Positions 31,999-42,755 are shown, numbered from the stretch's first letter. The stretch is DNA of 64,000 nt from Actinobacillus equuli (GCF_900636745.1 NZ_LR134310.1:1232501-1296500), one strand, 5' to 3'. A program made the numbers and translations. Notes: generated from the letters alone by a model not told the origin.

Positions 31999-33969
31999 AT
32001 GTTTGGTAAACTCGGAAAATTAACCAATCCAAAGCCTCGTGAGAAAGTGCGAGATGGGCAAGCGGAGAGCAATCTGTTTGCTCGTCGTGCATTAGTTGCA
32101 TTTATTGGGGTATTGGCGCTTACGGGCGTGTTATTAACCAATTTGTATCATTTACAGATTGTGAATTATGACGATTACCAAACTCGTTCCAACGGCAACC
32201 GTATCAAATTGCTCCCGGTTCCGCCTACCCGCGGTTTGATTTATGACCGCAACGGTAAAGTATTAGCCGAAAATATTACCTATTTCGGGCTTTATATCAT
32301 TCCTGAGAAAACGGAAAACCTGGAAGAAACGTTAGTTGAATTGCGAGATGTGGTTGGGCTAACCGATGAAGATGTGGAGGCTTTCCGCAAAGAGAAAAAA
32401 CGTACCTCTCGTTATACGCCGATTTTATTAAAGGGCAATTTAAACGAAGAACAAATGGCACGTTTTGCGGTAAATCAATATCGTTTCCCAAGTTTAGACG
32501 TACAGGCGTACTACAAACGTAATTATCCTTACGGCGAAACCTTAACCCATATTCTCGGTTATGTGGCGAAAATCAACGAAAAAGATAAGAAAAAGCTCGA
32601 AGAAGAGGGAAAATTCGGTAATTATGCCGGCTCGCACGATATGGGTAAATTGGGCATCGAAAAATATTACGAAGACCAATTACACGGACAAACCGGTTTT
32701 GAAGAAGTAGAAATCAATAACCGAGGCAAAGTGATTCGCAAATTGCGTGATCAGCCGGGTGTGGCGGGCAGTAGTATTCGCTTAACCATTGATGTTGAGT
32801 TACAACAATATATTCAGAATTTGTTGGGCAACCAAAAAGGCTCGGTCGTAGTGCTTGACCCTCGTGACAGCAGTGTATTGGCGATGGTAACCAACCCGAG
32901 CTATGACAATAACTTATTTGTCGGCGGCGTCTCGGGGGCGGATTATAAACGATTATTGGAAGATCCTGCCCGTCCGTTATATAGCCGTGCCACGCAAGGG
33001 ACTTATCCCCCTGCTTCTACGGTAAAACCGTTTTATGCGGTGATGGGATTGGCGGAAGGCAAAATTACGCCTTATGGGGCGATTTACGATCCGGGATTTT
33101 GGGTATTACCAGGCACAACACAGCGTTATCGAGATTGGAAGAAAGGCGGTCACGGTTCAACCAATGTGAATAAAGCGATTGCCGAGTCTTCCGATACGTT
33201 CTTCTACCAACTTGCGTATGATACCGGTATCGAAAAAATGTCGGAATGGATGCGTAAATTCGGTTTTGGGCAGAAAACGGGAATTGATATTTTTGAAGAA
33301 TCCGCCGGTGTGTATCCGAATCGTGAGTGGAAACAACGCCGTCATAAAAAGCCTTGGGTACAAGGTGATACGATTCCGGTAGGGATCGGACAAGGTTACT
33401 GGATTGCAACCCCGTTACAAGTGGCAAAAGCACAAGCGATATTAATTAATAACGGTCGTGTTAATACGCCGCATTTAATGATGGAAGTTATCAGCAGCGA
33501 TAAAGTCGAACCGTATAAAGACCCACTTAAATATGAAGATATTAAAGGCGTGCCGGAGCGTTTTTGGCAAGTGGCAAAATTCGGAATGTACAATGTAGTG
33601 AATGCGGCAAACGGTACCGGACGCAAAGCCGGCGGTTCGTTTTATCGTGCCGCAGGTAAAAGCGGTACGGCGCAGGTATTTAACTTAAACGGTGGTAAAT
33701 ACAATAAGAATGCGTTGAAAAAAGAGCTACACGACCATGCGTGGTTTATTAGTTATGCACCGTATGAAGATCCAAAAGTTTCGGTGGCGATTATTTTAGA
33801 AAATGCGGGCGGTGGCGGTTCAAATGCCGCACCGGTGGCGCGCCAAGTGATGGATTTTGCATTAAGCAAAACGCTAAAAGAACCGATCGGAACGTCGGAA
33901 CAACCTTCGCAAAATATTGAGCAAATTCAACCGCTTATAAGCGAGCAAGGAAATACTCACAATGAATAG
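31999..33969 (+). CDS. mrdA: Penicillin-binding protein 2 (elongation transpeptidase)
   Basis: Cross-links peptidoglycan during cell elongation, anchored in the inner membrane. The 656-residue protein has one N-terminal membrane helix (about 32-51), the pedestal domain ([19 protein letters not shown]) and the transpeptidase domain with Ser340 in STVK, the SSD motif ([10 protein letters not shown]) and KSGTAQV. The end overlaps mrdB by 8 bp, so the two are translationally coupled. Confidence 0.97.
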   Translation: MFGKLGKLTNPKPREKVRDGQAESNLFARRALVAFIGVLALTGVLLTNLYHLQIVNYDDYQTRSNGNRIKLLPVPPTRGLIYDRNGKVLAENITYFGLYIIPEKTENLEETLVELRDVVGLTDEDVEAFRKEKKRTSRYTPILLKGNLNEEQMARFAVNQYRFPSLDVQAYYKRNYPYGETLTHILGYVAKINEKDKKKLEEEGKFGNYAGSHDMGKLGIEKYYEDQLHGQTGFEEVEINNRGKVIRKLRDQPGVAGSSIRLTIDVELQQYIQNLLGNQKGSVVVLDPRDSSVLAMVTNPSYDNNLFVGGVSGADYKRLLEDPARPLYSRATQGTYPPASTVKPFYAVMGLAEGKITPYGAIYDPGFWVLPGTTQRYRDWKKGGHGSTNVNKAIAESSDTFFYQLAYDTGIEKMSEWMRKFGFGQKTGIDIFEESAGVYPNREWKQRRHKKPWVQGDTIPVGIGQGYWIATPLQVAKAQAILINNGRVNTPHLMMEVISSDKVEPYKDPLKYEDIKGVPERFWQVAKFGMYNVVNAANGTGRKAGGSFYRAAGKSGTAQVFNLNGGKYNKNALKKELHDHAWFISYAPYEDPKVSVAIILENAGGGGSNAAPVARQVMDFALSKTLKEPIGTSEQPSQNIEQIQPLISEQGNTHNE

Positions 33970-35086
33970 TGGCTTTAAAAAACTTTTCTGGAAAATTTTT
34001 TCTCTCGACTTATGGTTATTGCTAGGTCTGTTGTCCATCACCGGCTACGGGCTGTTAGTGTTATATAGTGCCAGTGGCGGAAGTGAGCGAATGTTCTCTA
34101 ACCGAGTGATTCAAGTGACGCTTGGGTTGGGAGTCATGTTCTTTATGGCAATGATTCCGCCTCGTTTTTATGAGCGAGTTTCACCTTACCTCTACTTAGT
34201 CTGTATTGTGATGCTGATCTTGGTGGATTTGGTCGGCGAGACCAGTAAAGGGGCGCAACGTTGGCTGAATTTGGGTTTTGTACGTTTCCAACCATCAGAA
34301 ATCGCTAAGCTTTCCGTACCGTTGATGGTGGCGACTTATTTGGCAAAACGTGCTTTACCGCCAAGTTTAAAAGATACCTTTATTGCATTGGGCATAATTA
34401 TCGTGCCAACCTTATTAGTGGCGGCGCAGCCGGACTTAGGTACTTCGATTTTAGTGTGTGCCGCCGGTATTTTCGTGCTGTTTTTAGCCGGATTAAGTTG
34501 GAAATTAATTAGTGCCGGCGTGGTCTTCTTGGCGGGATTCATTCCTATTATGTGGTTTTTTCTGATGCACGATTATCAGAAAACCCGTGTAATGACTTTA
34601 ATTGACCCGGAAAAAGACCCTCTTGGTGCCGGTTATCATATTATTCAGTCGAAAATTGCGATCGGTTCGGGCGGGATTAACGGTAAAGGCTGGATGGAAG
34701 GTACTCAATCGCAGTTGGAATTCTTACCCGAACCGCATACGGACTTTATTTTTGCCGTGTTGAGCGAAGAACACGGCATGATTGGTATATTGATCTTATT
34801 AGCGATTTATTTGTTTATTATTGCTAGAGGATTGGTTATCGGCGCTAAGTCGGACGGCGCTTTCGGACGCTTGATTTCAGGCGGTACATCACTGCTATTC
34901 TTTGTTTATGTTTTTGTAAACATTGGTATGGTGAGTGGTATTTTACCGGTAGTTGGTGTACCCTTACCGCTGTTTAGCTATGGGGGAACTTCCTATGTGA
35001 CCCTAATGGCAGCGTTCGGATTAATGATGTCCGCTTATGTTCATCGTAAGCGTGCGTACACAAATAATCCTTACAGCAAACTTTAG
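33962..35086 (+). CDS. mrdB: RodA peptidoglycan glycosyltransferase
   Basis: SEDS-family polymerase that works with PBP2 in the elongasome. The 374-residue protein has about ten hydrophobic segments. SEDS hallmarks: [60 protein letters not shown] (with the catalytic-region Asp), and [26 protein letters not shown]. It begins inside the last codons of mrdA. Confidence 0.97.
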   Translation: MNSGFKKLFWKIFSLDLWLLLGLLSITGYGLLVLYSASGGSERMFSNRVIQVTLGLGVMFFMAMIPPRFYERVSPYLYLVCIVMLILVDLVGETSKGAQRWLNLGFVRFQPSEIAKLSVPLMVATYLAKRALPPSLKDTFIALGIIIVPTLLVAAQPDLGTSILVCAAGIFVLFLAGLSWKLISAGVVFLAGFIPIMWFFLMHDYQKTRVMTLIDPEKDPLGAGYHIIQSKIAIGSGGINGKGWMEGTQSQLEFLPEPHTDFIFAVLSEEHGMIGILILLAIYLFIIARGLVIGAKSDGAFGRLISGGTSLLFFVYVFVNIGMVSGILPVVGVPLPLFSYGGTSYVTLMAAFGLMMSAYVHRKRAYTNNPYSKL

Positions 35087-35118
35087 TCAGACTTTACAGA
35101 CTGATTTATAAAGTCTGA
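35087..35118 (+). terminator. Hairpin after mrdB
   Basis: TCAGACTTTA / TAAAGTCTGA, a perfect 10-bp stem with a 12-nt loop starting right at the mrdB stop. The T-run is 12 nt away, so termination may be partial. Confidence 0.5.
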
Positions 35119-35260
35119 ACCTTTGCTTTTTTGCGGTATCAAAAAGCACATACAAGAGCAGTTATCTATCAAAAGAAAGATAAACAGCCACCACAAGATA
35201 ATCCTGTTTTGTGGGCAAAACACATCGTTACACAGTACGATATCTAAATGAGGAAAACTT

Positions 35261-35827
35261 ATGCGATTAAGTAAAATGGTAACCCTGTTGTTAGCTGGAT
35301 TCTTAACATTCGGATCATTGAATTCTGTTGCAGCAACCAAACACGCAAAACCTAGCGCAGTAAAGAAGTATTTAATTGCTAAAACTGCACAAAAATCAGT
35401 AAAACACGCCGCTTTAGTGGCAAAAGCGAGAGCGAATAAAATCGCACTAGTTAAAAGCAGATCGCTTAAAGAATTACATAAAAATACTGCACGTAGCCAT
35501 TATCAGTCTGGCATCGCAAGCTACTATGCAGATAAATTTAACGGCCGCCGTACCGCAAACGGCGAAAGATTTAGCAATTCAGCGATGACCGCAGCACACA
35601 AAACGTTGCCGTTTGGCACTTTAGTAGAAGTGACCAATATGCGTAACGGACGTTCAGTTGTGGTACGAGTAAATGATCGGGGGCCTTATGCACACGCTCG
35701 CGTAGTGGATTTATCTAAAGCGGCTGCTCGCCAATTAGGAATGCACAATAGCGGAACGGCTCACGTCAAATTAGCAGTGCTAAATAAAAACAAGAAAAAT
35801 ACTCAAGCAGTAAGAGAAGAAGGTTAA
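35261..35827 (+). CDS. rlpA: Short RlpA-family septal ring lytic transglycosylase
   Basis: The family cleaves denuded glycan strands at the septum. The 188-residue protein has a signal peptide (about 1-25, ending NSVAA), a basic Lys/Ala-rich stretch (26-76) and a double-psi beta-barrel domain (ASYYADKFNGRRTANGERFSN, TAAHKTLPFGTLVEVTNMRNGRSVVVRVNDRGPYAHARVVDLSKAAARQLGM). It has no lipobox cysteine and no C-terminal SPOR domain, so it is shorter than E. coli RlpA (362). Position between mrdB and dacA is canonical. Confidence 0.9.
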   Translation: MRLSKMVTLLLAGFLTFGSLNSVAATKHAKPSAVKKYLIAKTAQKSVKHAALVAKARANKIALVKSRSLKELHKNTARSHYQSGIASYYADKFNGRRTANGERFSNSAMTAAHKTLPFGTLVEVTNMRNGRSVVVRVNDRGPYAHARVVDLSKAAARQLGMHNSGTAHVKLAVLNKNKKNTQAVREEG

Positions 35828-35848
35828 TCGTTTAGCTTTTCTTGCATT

Positions 35849-35876
35849 AGGGTTTGTTGAGCAATCAACAAACCCT
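35849..35876 (+). terminator. Hairpin after rlpA
   Basis: AGGGTTTGTTGA / TCAACAAACCCT, perfect 12-bp stem with a 4-nt loop, 21 bp past the rlpA stop; weak T-tail (TGCTTACG). Confidence 0.65.
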
Positions 35877-35925
35877 TGCTTACGTTATATAACCTGTCAT
35901 TTCCTGAAGGATTGGATGCTTTTAT

Positions 35926-37104
35926 ATGAAAAAAACATTATTTAAATCAGTAGGCCTTTGTGCTTTAGCTTTCTCCCAATTTGCCGTTGCTGACGCAAAT
36001 GTGGATTTCGGTATTTCGGCACCGCAATTAAATGCGCAAAGTTATATCTTAATGGATTATAACTCAGGCAATGTTTTAGCAAGTTTAAATCCTGATCAGC
36101 GCCAATATCCGGCATCGTTAACTAAAATGATGACAAGTTATGTGGTAGGTGACGCGCTTAAACAAGGTAAAGTGAAAAACAGCGATATGGTGACGGTGAC
36201 TGAGAATTCTTGGGCACAAAAATTCCCAGGCTCATCATTAATGTTTTTAGATTTAAATACGCAAGTATCGGTTGCGGATTTAATGCGTGGTTTGATTATC
36301 GTATCGGGTAATGATGCTGCGGTGGCATTAGCGGAACATACTTCAGGTTCACAACAAGCCTTTATCGACCAAATGAATAAATTTGCACAGCAGTTTGGTC
36401 TTAAAAATACCCACTTTACAACTGTGCACGGCTTAGATGAGCCAAACCAATATTCTTCAGCACGTGATATGGCAATTATCGGTGCGCATATTATTCGTGA
36501 TCAGCCGGAAGAATATAAGATTTACGCTGAAAAAGAATTTAAATACAACATTAAAAAACCACAACCAAACCGCAACGGTTTATTGTGGGATAAAACCATG
36601 AATGTGGACGGCATGAAAACCGGCCATACTAGCCAAGCGGGTTATAACTTAGTTGCATCGGCAACTAACAGCAATACCCGTTTGATTTCGGTAGTAATGG
36701 GTGTAGGAACCTATAAAGGCCGTGAAGTTGAAAGCAAAAAATTGTTACAATGGGGCTTCGCAAATTTTGAGACAATTAAATCTCTGCCGGCTGGTCAAGC
36801 GGTTTCCGAACAAAGTGTTTATTATGGTGAAGCGGATAAAGTTCAGCTTGGTTCAGTTCAAGACAGTTTTGTGACCGTGCCAAAAGGTAAGGCTTCGGAG
36901 TTAAAAGCGCGTTATGAACTTGAGCGTAAAAACCTTGAAGCGCCATTAGCGAAAGGGCAGGTAATCGGTAAAGTTATTTATCAATTAGATGGCAAAGATG
37001 TTGCAAGCAGCGATTTACAAGTACTACAAGACGTGCCAGAAGCGGGTGTTTTCGGCAAAGCATGGGATTGGGTAGTATTAACGGTTAAGAGTTTATTCGA
37101 CTAA
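35926..37104 (+). CDS. dacA: D-alanyl-D-alanine carboxypeptidase (PBP5/6 type)
   Basis: Trims the terminal D-Ala from peptidoglycan stems. The 392-residue precursor has a signal peptide (1-22, ending FAVA), the active-site SLTK in YPASLTKMMTSYV, SGN in IVSGNDAAVALAEH, and KTG in VDGMKTGHTSQAGYNLVASA. The C-terminal domain ends in an amphipathic anchor (VFGKAWDWVVLTVKSLFD) that tethers it to the inner membrane. Confidence 0.96.
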   Translation: MKKTLFKSVGLCALAFSQFAVADANVDFGISAPQLNAQSYILMDYNSGNVLASLNPDQRQYPASLTKMMTSYVVGDALKQGKVKNSDMVTVTENSWAQKFPGSSLMFLDLNTQVSVADLMRGLIIVSGNDAAVALAEHTSGSQQAFIDQMNKFAQQFGLKNTHFTTVHGLDEPNQYSSARDMAIIGAHIIRDQPEEYKIYAEKEFKYNIKKPQPNRNGLLWDKTMNVDGMKTGHTSQAGYNLVASATNSNTRLISVVMGVGTYKGREVESKKLLQWGFANFETIKSLPAGQAVSEQSVYYGEADKVQLGSVQDSFVTVPKGKASELKARYELERKNLEAPLAKGQVIGKVIYQLDGKDVASSDLQVLQDVPEAGVFGKAWDWVVLTVKSLFD

Positions 37105-37157
37105 TTTTTGTTAGCTTGTAATATTCAAAATCGCCCCCATATTCAGGCGACAAATTA

Positions 37158-37204
37158 ACAAGCGGTGTGATTTCGCAAAAAATTTGCAAAATCATACCGC
37201 TTGG
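37158..37204. terminator. Uptake-sequence pair / dacA terminator
   Basis: ACAAGCGGTGTGATTT and the inverted AAATCATACCGCTTG, stem of about 14 bp with one mismatch. Confidence 0.7.
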
Positions 37205-37237
37205 TCTTAATAGCAAAAGAGAGAAAAGGATATAAAT

Positions 37238-37537
37238 ATGACACAATCAAGAACAGTAAACCTACAAGATTTACCCCAAGCAAAATTAAAAGATTTATTA
37301 GAATTCCCATGTTCATTTACATTCAAAGTGGTGGGTACACATCGTGAAGATTTAGTGGATGACGTAGTGGCGGTAACGCAAATTCACGCAAAAGGTGATT
37401 ACAACCCACGTCAGCAACGTAGCTCAAAAGGGACTTATAACTCGGTTTCAATTGATATTATTGCTGAACATATTGACCAAGTTGAAACGCTTTATACCGA
37501 GCTTGCTAAAATTGCCGGCGTGAGAATGGTTTTATAA
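37238..37537 (+). CDS. ybeD: YbeD (UPF0250/DUF493) regulatory-like protein
   Basis: Small 99-residue protein with an ACT-like alpha/beta fold ([27 protein letters not shown] ... [29 protein letters not shown]). Its position directly before lipB is widely conserved, and a role in lipoate metabolism has been proposed but not proven. Spaced 29 bp from lipB. Confidence 0.92.
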   Translation: MTQSRTVNLQDLPQAKLKDLLEFPCSFTFKVVGTHREDLVDDVVAVTQIHAKGDYNPRQQRSSKGTYNSVSIDIIAEHIDQVETLYTELAKIAGVRMVL

Positions 37538-37566
37538 GAACCCTTTTTCCGGACGGAGATAATCTA

Positions 37567-38223
37567 ATGAATCAACTCATCATTCGCCAACTTGGCGTGC
37601 AACCGTATGAAGAAATCTGGCACAAAATGCAAGATTTCACCGATTCTCGCGATGAAAATACTGCAGATGAAATCTGGCTCGTCCAGCATCCGGCAGTATT
37701 TACCCAAGGTTCTGCCGGTAAACCGGAACATTTACTTAATCCGACCAATATTCCTGTGGTGCAAACCGACCGCGGTGGGCAAATTACTTATCACGGTGAA
37801 GGTCAGCAAATTATGTATGTGCTGATCGATATCAAGCGTTTAAAAGCACAGGGCAAAGAGGTATCGGTACGAGATCTTGTTACTGCTTTAGAACAATGCG
37901 TGGTTAAAACATTAGCGGATTATGGGATTGAAGGTTATCCGAAACCGGATGCACCGGGCGTGTATATTGACGGTAAGAAAATTTGTTCGTTAGGGTTACG
38001 TATTCGCCAAGGTCGCTCGTTTCATGGCTTGGCATTTAATGTGAATATGGATTTAACGCCGTTTAGAAATATTAATCCGTGCGGCTATGCCGGATTGGAA
38101 ATGGCGCAATTGAAAGATTATATTGTGGAAGCAGAAGCGCAATGTGATTTAGTTGCCCCTAAATTAGTAGCTCACTTTTGCAACATTTTAGGGTATAATG
38201 ATCAACAAATTGTTAACAAATAA
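37567..38223 (+). CDS. lipB: Octanoyl-[ACP]:protein N-octanoyltransferase
   Basis: Moves octanoyl groups from acyl carrier protein to lipoyl domains. The 218-residue protein has the motif [21 protein letters not shown] and the catalytic Lys/Cys pair in [15 protein letters not shown]. Family-normal length. Confidence 0.96.
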   Translation: MNQLIIRQLGVQPYEEIWHKMQDFTDSRDENTADEIWLVQHPAVFTQGSAGKPEHLLNPTNIPVVQTDRGGQITYHGEGQQIMYVLIDIKRLKAQGKEVSVRDLVTALEQCVVKTLADYGIEGYPKPDAPGVYIDGKKICSLGLRIRQGRSFHGLAFNVNMDLTPFRNINPCGYAGLEMAQLKDYIVEAEAQCDLVAPKLVAHFCNILGYNDQQIVNK

Positions 38224-38280
38224 TGTTCGTAAGGCATTTGCCCGTTAATAAAAAGATTATCAGAATTGTAAGATCTGTGT

Positions 38281-38305
38281 AGGGGCGGGGTTTATCTCCG
38301 CCCTT
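38281..38305 (+). terminator. Hairpin between lipB and lipA
   Basis: G/C-rich stem (core GGGCGG / CCGCCC, 8 bp with flanking pairs), 9-nt loop, then TTTAAAA. A weak terminator or attenuator before lipA. Confidence 0.55.
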
Positions 38306-38334
38306 TAAAATTGCATAGAAAAGGATAGAACTTA

Positions 38335-39327
38335 ATGACAACTGCTACAGGCACTAAGCCTACAAAAATGGAAGCATTTAAAATGGAGCGTGGCGTTAAA
38401 TATCGCGACGCAGCCAAAACTTCTGTAATCCAAGTGCGTAATATTGACCCTGACCAAGAGTTATTACCAAAACCAAGTTGGATGAAAATTAAATTACCGG
38501 CGGCTTCGGCAAAAATTGATAGTATCAAGCACGGTATGCGCCGCCACGGCTTACATTCTGTGTGTGAAGAAGCGTCTTGCCCGAACTTGCACGAATGTTT
38601 TAACCACGGTACGGCAACTTTTATGATTATGGGCGCAATTTGTACTCGTCGTTGTCCGTTCTGTGACGTTGCACACGGTAAACCGTTACCGTTAGATCCG
38701 GAAGAACCGCGTAAAGTGGCGGAAACCGTACAAGATATGAAGCTAAAATATGTGGTAATTACTTCGGTTGACCGTGATGACTTAGCTGATCGCGGTGCGG
38801 CGCATTTTGCTGCCACTGTACGTGAAATCAAAGCGTTAAATCCGGAATGTAAAGTTGAAATTTTAGTACCGGACTTCCGTGGACGTGTAGAACAAGCGGT
38901 TGCAATTTTAAAACAAAATCCGCCGGATGTGTTTAACCATAACCTTGAGAACGTGCCACGTTTATACCGTGAAGTGCGTCCGGGTGCAGACTATAAATGG
39001 TCGCTTGAGTTACTTAAAATCTTCAAACAAGAATTCCCGGGTATTCCGACTAAATCAGGTTTAATGGTAGGTCTTGGTGAAACCAACGAAGAAATTTTAG
39101 AAGTAATGCAGGATTTACGTGATCATGGCGTAACGATGTTGACTATCGGTCAATATTTGCAACCGAGTCGTCATCACTTAAAAGTAGAACGTTATGTACC
39201 GCCGGAAGAGTTTGATATGTTCCGTAGTGAAGCGGAAAAAATGGGCTTCGAACACGCTGCTTGCGGCCCGTTTGTTCGTTCTTCATATCATGCAGATTTA
39301 CAGGCGAAAGGCGAATTAGTTAAATAA
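38335..39327 (+). CDS. lipA: Lipoyl synthase
   Basis: Radical-SAM enzyme inserting two sulfurs into octanoyl domains. The 330-residue protein has the auxiliary-cluster motif [12 protein letters not shown], the radical-SAM motif [13 protein letters not shown], and the third-ligand Ser in RSSYHAD at the C-terminus. It makes lipoate together with lipB for 2-oxoacid dehydrogenases and glycine cleavage. Confidence 0.97.
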   Translation: MTTATGTKPTKMEAFKMERGVKYRDAAKTSVIQVRNIDPDQELLPKPSWMKIKLPAASAKIDSIKHGMRRHGLHSVCEEASCPNLHECFNHGTATFMIMGAICTRRCPFCDVAHGKPLPLDPEEPRKVAETVQDMKLKYVVITSVDRDDLADRGAAHFAATVREIKALNPECKVEILVPDFRGRVEQAVAILKQNPPDVFNHNLENVPRLYREVRPGADYKWSLELLKIFKQEFPGIPTKSGLMVGLGETNEEILEVMQDLRDHGVTMLTIGQYLQPSRHHLKVERYVPPEEFDMFRSEAEKMGFEHAACGPFVRSSYHADLQAKGELVK

Positions 39328-39342
39328 TAGTGCCATATAGAT

Positions 39343-39368
39343 AAAGCCCTCTCTTTGTAGAGGGCTTT
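39343..39368 (+). terminator. lipA terminator
   Basis: AAAGCCCTCT / AGAGGGCTTT, perfect 10-bp stem, 6-nt loop, followed by GTGTTAAA. Confidence 0.82.
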
Positions 39369-39399
39369 GTGTTAAATGTGCAAAAAAATAGGTAAATTT

Positions 39400-39409
39400 G
39401 ACCGCTTGT
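39400..39409 (-). repeat. Apl-type DNA uptake sequence core
   Basis: Minus-strand ACAAGCGGTC between lipA and the lipoprotein gene, unpaired. Confidence 0.75.
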
Positions 39410-39473
39410 TTGCGCATTTATTGATAAATGCTACAATCAGCCACCTTTATTTAGATTTAATTCAAGGTTAGCC

Positions 39474-40040
39474 ATGTTAAAAAAAATTATGTTAGTCGGA
39501 ATGACAGTGTTGACCGTAGGCTGTTCATTCTCAGGTAAATCGGTACAGCAAGAAGCATTTCCGGGCGAATTTGCGAATGCCGATTATGTGTTATCGGATA
39601 AGGATGCACAACGTTGGGTAGCATTAAGCGAACAAGCTTCTCAGTGTATTTATCCGAATCTGACACGTATTCAGCAAGCGCATTTTTCTAAAGAAGATGC
39701 TTACATTCATTCACAGTATGTGTTCTTCTATCCGTTGGAAGAAGTAATTGGCGAACAATACGTGAAGATCGTGCAAGGCGATGAGAAGTCTATGGGCTAT
39801 GCACAATATCAATTTAAGAAATTTAAAAATTCGCCGGCTGATATCGAAAAGATGAGCAATAAACAGTGCCAAACTCTACGTGCTCAAGCCAAAGATGACT
39901 TGGCTGTAGTCAAAGGTCAGTATAAGAGCGGAATGGTTGAAGAAGTAAAAACCGATGCGAAAAGCGGAGACGGTGTTGCAACGAATGATAACAAATTCTT
40001 CTTCGATATTATTAAATGGGGTTCGGCATTATTGCTGTAA
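39474..40040 (+). CDS. Putative lipoprotein of unknown function
   Basis: A 188-residue protein with a lipoprotein signal: basic start, hydrophobic core and lipobox LTVGC with Cys17. The mature part has no motif I can assign functionally; it resembles a Pasteurellaceae-restricted family (possibly DUF5358, from memory). Conserved-looking spots include [18 protein letters not shown] and [10 protein letters not shown]. Two further cysteines (about 55 and 122) could form a disulfide. It is a single-gene unit with its own terminator. Confidence 0.8.
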   Translation: MLKKIMLVGMTVLTVGCSFSGKSVQQEAFPGEFANADYVLSDKDAQRWVALSEQASQCIYPNLTRIQQAHFSKEDAYIHSQYVFFYPLEEVIGEQYVKIVQGDEKSMGYAQYQFKKFKNSPADIEKMSNKQCQTLRAQAKDDLAVVKGQYKSGMVEEVKTDAKSGDGVATNDNKFFFDIIKWGSALLL

Positions 40041-40070
40041 TGCTTAGAGAACCAATGGCTCTTACATATC

Positions 40071-40106
40071 AATACCTTTAGCGGTTTGTAATACGTTAAA
40101 GGTATT
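40071..40106 (+). terminator. Terminator after the lipoprotein gene
   Basis: AATACCTTTA / TAAAGGTATT with inner extension (13-14 pairs in all), followed by TTTTTTTA. Confidence 0.88.
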
Positions 40107-40198
40107 TTTTTATCTAAATGGATATATCAAAAGCATAGAATAAATAAATGCGCGGGTGTACACTGACTGTAATTTAAACAAGAGTGATAGGAGCCGCT

Positions 40199-41098
40199 AT
40201 GCAATATATTCAACTCACACCGACACTGAGATTTAGCCGCTTGATTCAAGGATTTTGGCGATTAAATGAATGGCAGAAAACACCGCAGGAGCTGTTACGC
40301 TTTGTACAGCAGGGGTTAGAACTCGGGATTGATACGTTAGACCACGCTGCGTGTTACGGCGGTTTTACATCCGAAGGACAATTTGGCAAAGCATTGGCGC
40401 TGGATAAGTCTTTGCGTGAGAAACTGACGTTAGTCACAAAGTGCGGAATTTTATACCCGAATCAAACATTACCGGCTATCAAAACACACCACTATGATAA
40501 CAGTTATGAACATATCGTTTGGTCGGCAGAACGTTCTTTGCAACAACTCAATAGTGATTATCTGGATGTTTTATTGATTCACCGCCTCTCGCCTTGTGCC
40601 GATCCGGAACAAATTGCCCGTGCGTTTGAAAATTTACATCAAGCCGGAAAAGTGCGCCATTTTGGTGTATCGAATTACACACCGGCTAAGTTCTCGATGT
40701 TGCAGTCTTATCTTTCCCTGCCTTTAGTAACCAATCAAATTGAAATTTCCCCATTGCAGTTAGCACCGTTTGATGACGGCTCGCTAGATTTCTTATTGGA
40801 AAAACGGATTCGTCCAATGGCTTGGTCGCCACTTGCCGGCGGTAAAATGTTTAATCAAGACGAGCGAAGTTTACGAGTGGCAAAAGCATTGAGAACAATT
40901 GGTGAAAAATACGGTGAACAGCGATTGGACGTTTTGAGCTACGCTTGGCTTTTAGCACATCCGGCGAAGATTATGCCGATTATTGGCTCCGGACAGATTA
41001 CCCGAGTCGAAAATGCAGTACGAGCGTTAGATATTGCTTTTAGTGAAGAGGAGTGGATTAACGTTTATGTCGCCTCGCAAGGGTATGATATTCCATAA
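40199..41098 (+). CDS. ydhF: Aldo/keto reductase (YdhF-like)
   Basis: NADPH-dependent oxidoreductase with a TIM-barrel fold. The 299-residue protein carries the family tetrad region: LELGIDTLDHAACYGG (Asp, Tyr), LTLVTKCGI (Lys), LLIHRLSP (His), plus MPIIGSGQITRVENAV near the C-terminus for NADP binding. Closest by memory is E. coli YdhF (298). ATG 40199 has AGGAG before it; an in-frame GTG lies 15 bp upstream. Substrate unknown. Confidence 0.88.
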   Translation: MQYIQLTPTLRFSRLIQGFWRLNEWQKTPQELLRFVQQGLELGIDTLDHAACYGGFTSEGQFGKALALDKSLREKLTLVTKCGILYPNQTLPAIKTHHYDNSYEHIVWSAERSLQQLNSDYLDVLLIHRLSPCADPEQIARAFENLHQAGKVRHFGVSNYTPAKFSMLQSYLSLPLVTNQIEISPLQLAPFDDGSLDFLLEKRIRPMAWSPLAGGKMFNQDERSLRVAKALRTIGEKYGEQRLDVLSYAWLLAHPAKIMPIIGSGQITRVENAVRALDIAFSEEEWINVYVASQGYDIP

Positions 41099-41104
41099 CG
41101 GATA

Positions 41105-41150
41105 ACAAGCGGTTTAATTTGTAAGATTTTTTGCAAATTTGACCGCTTGT
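41105..41150. terminator. Uptake-sequence pair / convergent terminator
   Basis: ACAAGCGGTTTAATTTG and the inverted CAAATTTGACCGCTTGT (to 41150), between convergent ydhF and dps. Confidence 0.8.
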
Positions 41151-41175
41151 TAGAAGAGAACATTTGAATGATTAA

Positions 41176-41745
41176 CTAAATATTACCACTGCCGTTATCT
41201 AGATGGGCACGGATAAACCATTGTAATTTTTCCAATGCACGAGTTTGTGCTACTAATAAATCTTCGCTAATCGGATCTAGGTGACCATTATGCTCAAGTA
41301 CCACTCGATGCGCTTCGATATTGTGCGAGTAATATAAATCAATCATTTTTAAGTGATCTTGCGCTGTGGCACGACCTAACGGATATTCAGGCGTTTGACG
41401 TATTGCAACTAAATTGCCTGATAAACCGTTCGGTGCAACGCCTAATGTCGCCATACGCTCCGCAATTTCATCGACAAAATCACGTACTTCATCCACTTGG
41501 CTGTCTAACATTTCGTGTACCGCGACAAAATTTGGGCCGACAACATTCCAATGTGCATGTTTTAAGATCATTGATAATTCATTTAAACCTTGTAAGCGCA
41601 TTTGTAACGCATCAGCAATTAAATGACCGGTAGACACGGTTAAACCGGGAACTGTGTGTGTCGCATTTTTATTGATATCAGCACTTAATTCTTGTGTTTG
41701 GGTATTTAATTTTAATACTGGGAAAGTAATCGTTTTGTTTATCAT
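41176..41745 (-). CDS. dps: Dps DNA-protecting ferritin-like protein
   Basis: Stores iron and shields DNA in starvation and oxidative stress. The 189-residue protein is a four-helix bundle with the ferroxidase ligands in place: His65, His77, Asp81, Asp92 and Glu96, spaced exactly as His51, His63, Asp67, Asp78 and Glu82 of E. coli Dps. A N-terminal extension of about 14 residues relative to E. coli may affect DNA binding. Ribosome site AGGAG precedes the ATG. Confidence 0.95.
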   Translation of the reverse strand: MINKTITFPVLKLNTQTQELSADINKNATHTVPGLTVSTGHLIADALQMRLQGLNELSMILKHAHWNVVGPNFVAVHEMLDSQVDEVRDFVDEIAERMATLGVAPNGLSGNLVAIRQTPEYPLGRATAQDHLKMIDLYYSHNIEAHRVVLEHNGHLDPISEDLLVAQTRALEKLQWFIRAHLDNGSGNI

Positions 41746-41883
41746 AATTTATACTCCTATTGTTTTCTTTTTCATCATTTAACTGGGCGAATTATGAGTA
41801 AAAGTTATGCTACTGTCTAATTGTTATCACTGATAAGTGTGATTGGTTTTAATAGTTAACACTAATCAAAATAGTGTATTGTG

Positions 41884-41898
41884 ATAGTTAATTTCTAT
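41884..41898. promoter_or_regulatory. Possible OxyR half-operator upstream of dps
   Basis: ATAG-N7-CTAT, one of the two dimer elements of the OxyR motif, about 140 bp upstream of dps. The second half is absent. The 315-bp gap 41746-42060 is otherwise A/T-rich with an uptake sequence near 42013; I see no gene in it. Confidence 0.25.
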
Positions 41899-42012
41899 TA
41901 ATGATTCTGAAATTCATTTGCAATAAGCATATTATTAACTAACAGTAAATAGTTATTCAATATTCCGTATATTTATTTACTTGTAAGATCAATATTACAA
42001 TGTTCGTCATCG

Positions 42013-42022
42013 ACAAGCGGTC
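42013..42022 (+). repeat. Apl-type DNA uptake sequence core
   Basis: ACAAGCGGTC just ahead of the pirin gene, unpaired. Confidence 0.75.
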
Positions 42023-42060
42023 TAATTTCCGCAAAAAATAGCAAATATAAGGAATTTAAA

Positions 42061-42750
42061 ATGTTACAAGTTAGAAAGGCAAATGAACGAGGTGACGGTT
42101 CTTTTGATTGGTTGGAAAGCTATCATACATTCTCTTTTGCCAATTATTATGATCCGAAGCATATCCATTTTTCACATTTACGTGTGATTAACGAAGATTT
42201 TATTGCACCGGCACGTGGCTTTGGTATGCATCCGCACGACAATATGGAAATCCTCACTTATGTACTTAACGGACGTGTTGCACACAAGGACAGTATGGGT
42301 AACCAAACCGAGGTTAAAGCGGGTGAATTCCAAATTATGTCGGCAGGTACGGGCATTTTCCACTCGGAAATGAACCCGGATTTAGAGGAAACGCTACATC
42401 TTTATCAAATCTGGATTATCCCGAATCAAAAAGACGTAACGCCTCGTTATAGTCAAGATAAATTTGCCGATCGTGAAGGCGGCACGTTAATTTTATCGCC
42501 GACTGCCGAACAAGGTTCATTTAAGATTTATCAAGATATGAAACTTTGGCGTTATCAATATGCGGCAAACAAAAATGTGCAAATTGAATTAGATTCGAAT
42601 CGTTCATATTGGCTACAAGTGGTAAAAGGTCAATTAAGCGTAAACGGTACAAAGGTTGAAACTAGCGATGCGTTAGGGATTAGAGCGGAGCAATTTCTTA
42701 CGATTCAAGCCGATAGTGATGTTGAATTTTTATTATTTGATTTAGTGTAA
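42061..42750 (+). CDS. Pirin-family cupin protein
   Basis: Bicupin protein of 229 residues, similar to YhhW (a quercetin 2,3-dioxygenase in vitro). The metal site is visible: GFGMHPHDNMEILTYVLNGRVAHKDSMGNQ (two His, one Glu-region) and ...GTGIFHSEMNPD (His). HTFSFANYYDPKHIHF is the pirin N-terminal signature. Biological role unclear; single gene with its own terminator. Confidence 0.9.
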   Translation: MLQVRKANERGDGSFDWLESYHTFSFANYYDPKHIHFSHLRVINEDFIAPARGFGMHPHDNMEILTYVLNGRVAHKDSMGNQTEVKAGEFQIMSAGTGIFHSEMNPDLEETLHLYQIWIIPNQKDVTPRYSQDKFADREGGTLILSPTAEQGSFKIYQDMKLWRYQYAANKNVQIELDSNRSYWLQVVKGQLSVNGTKVETSDALGIRAEQFLTIQADSDVEFLLFDLV

Positions 42751-42755
42751 GTGTT

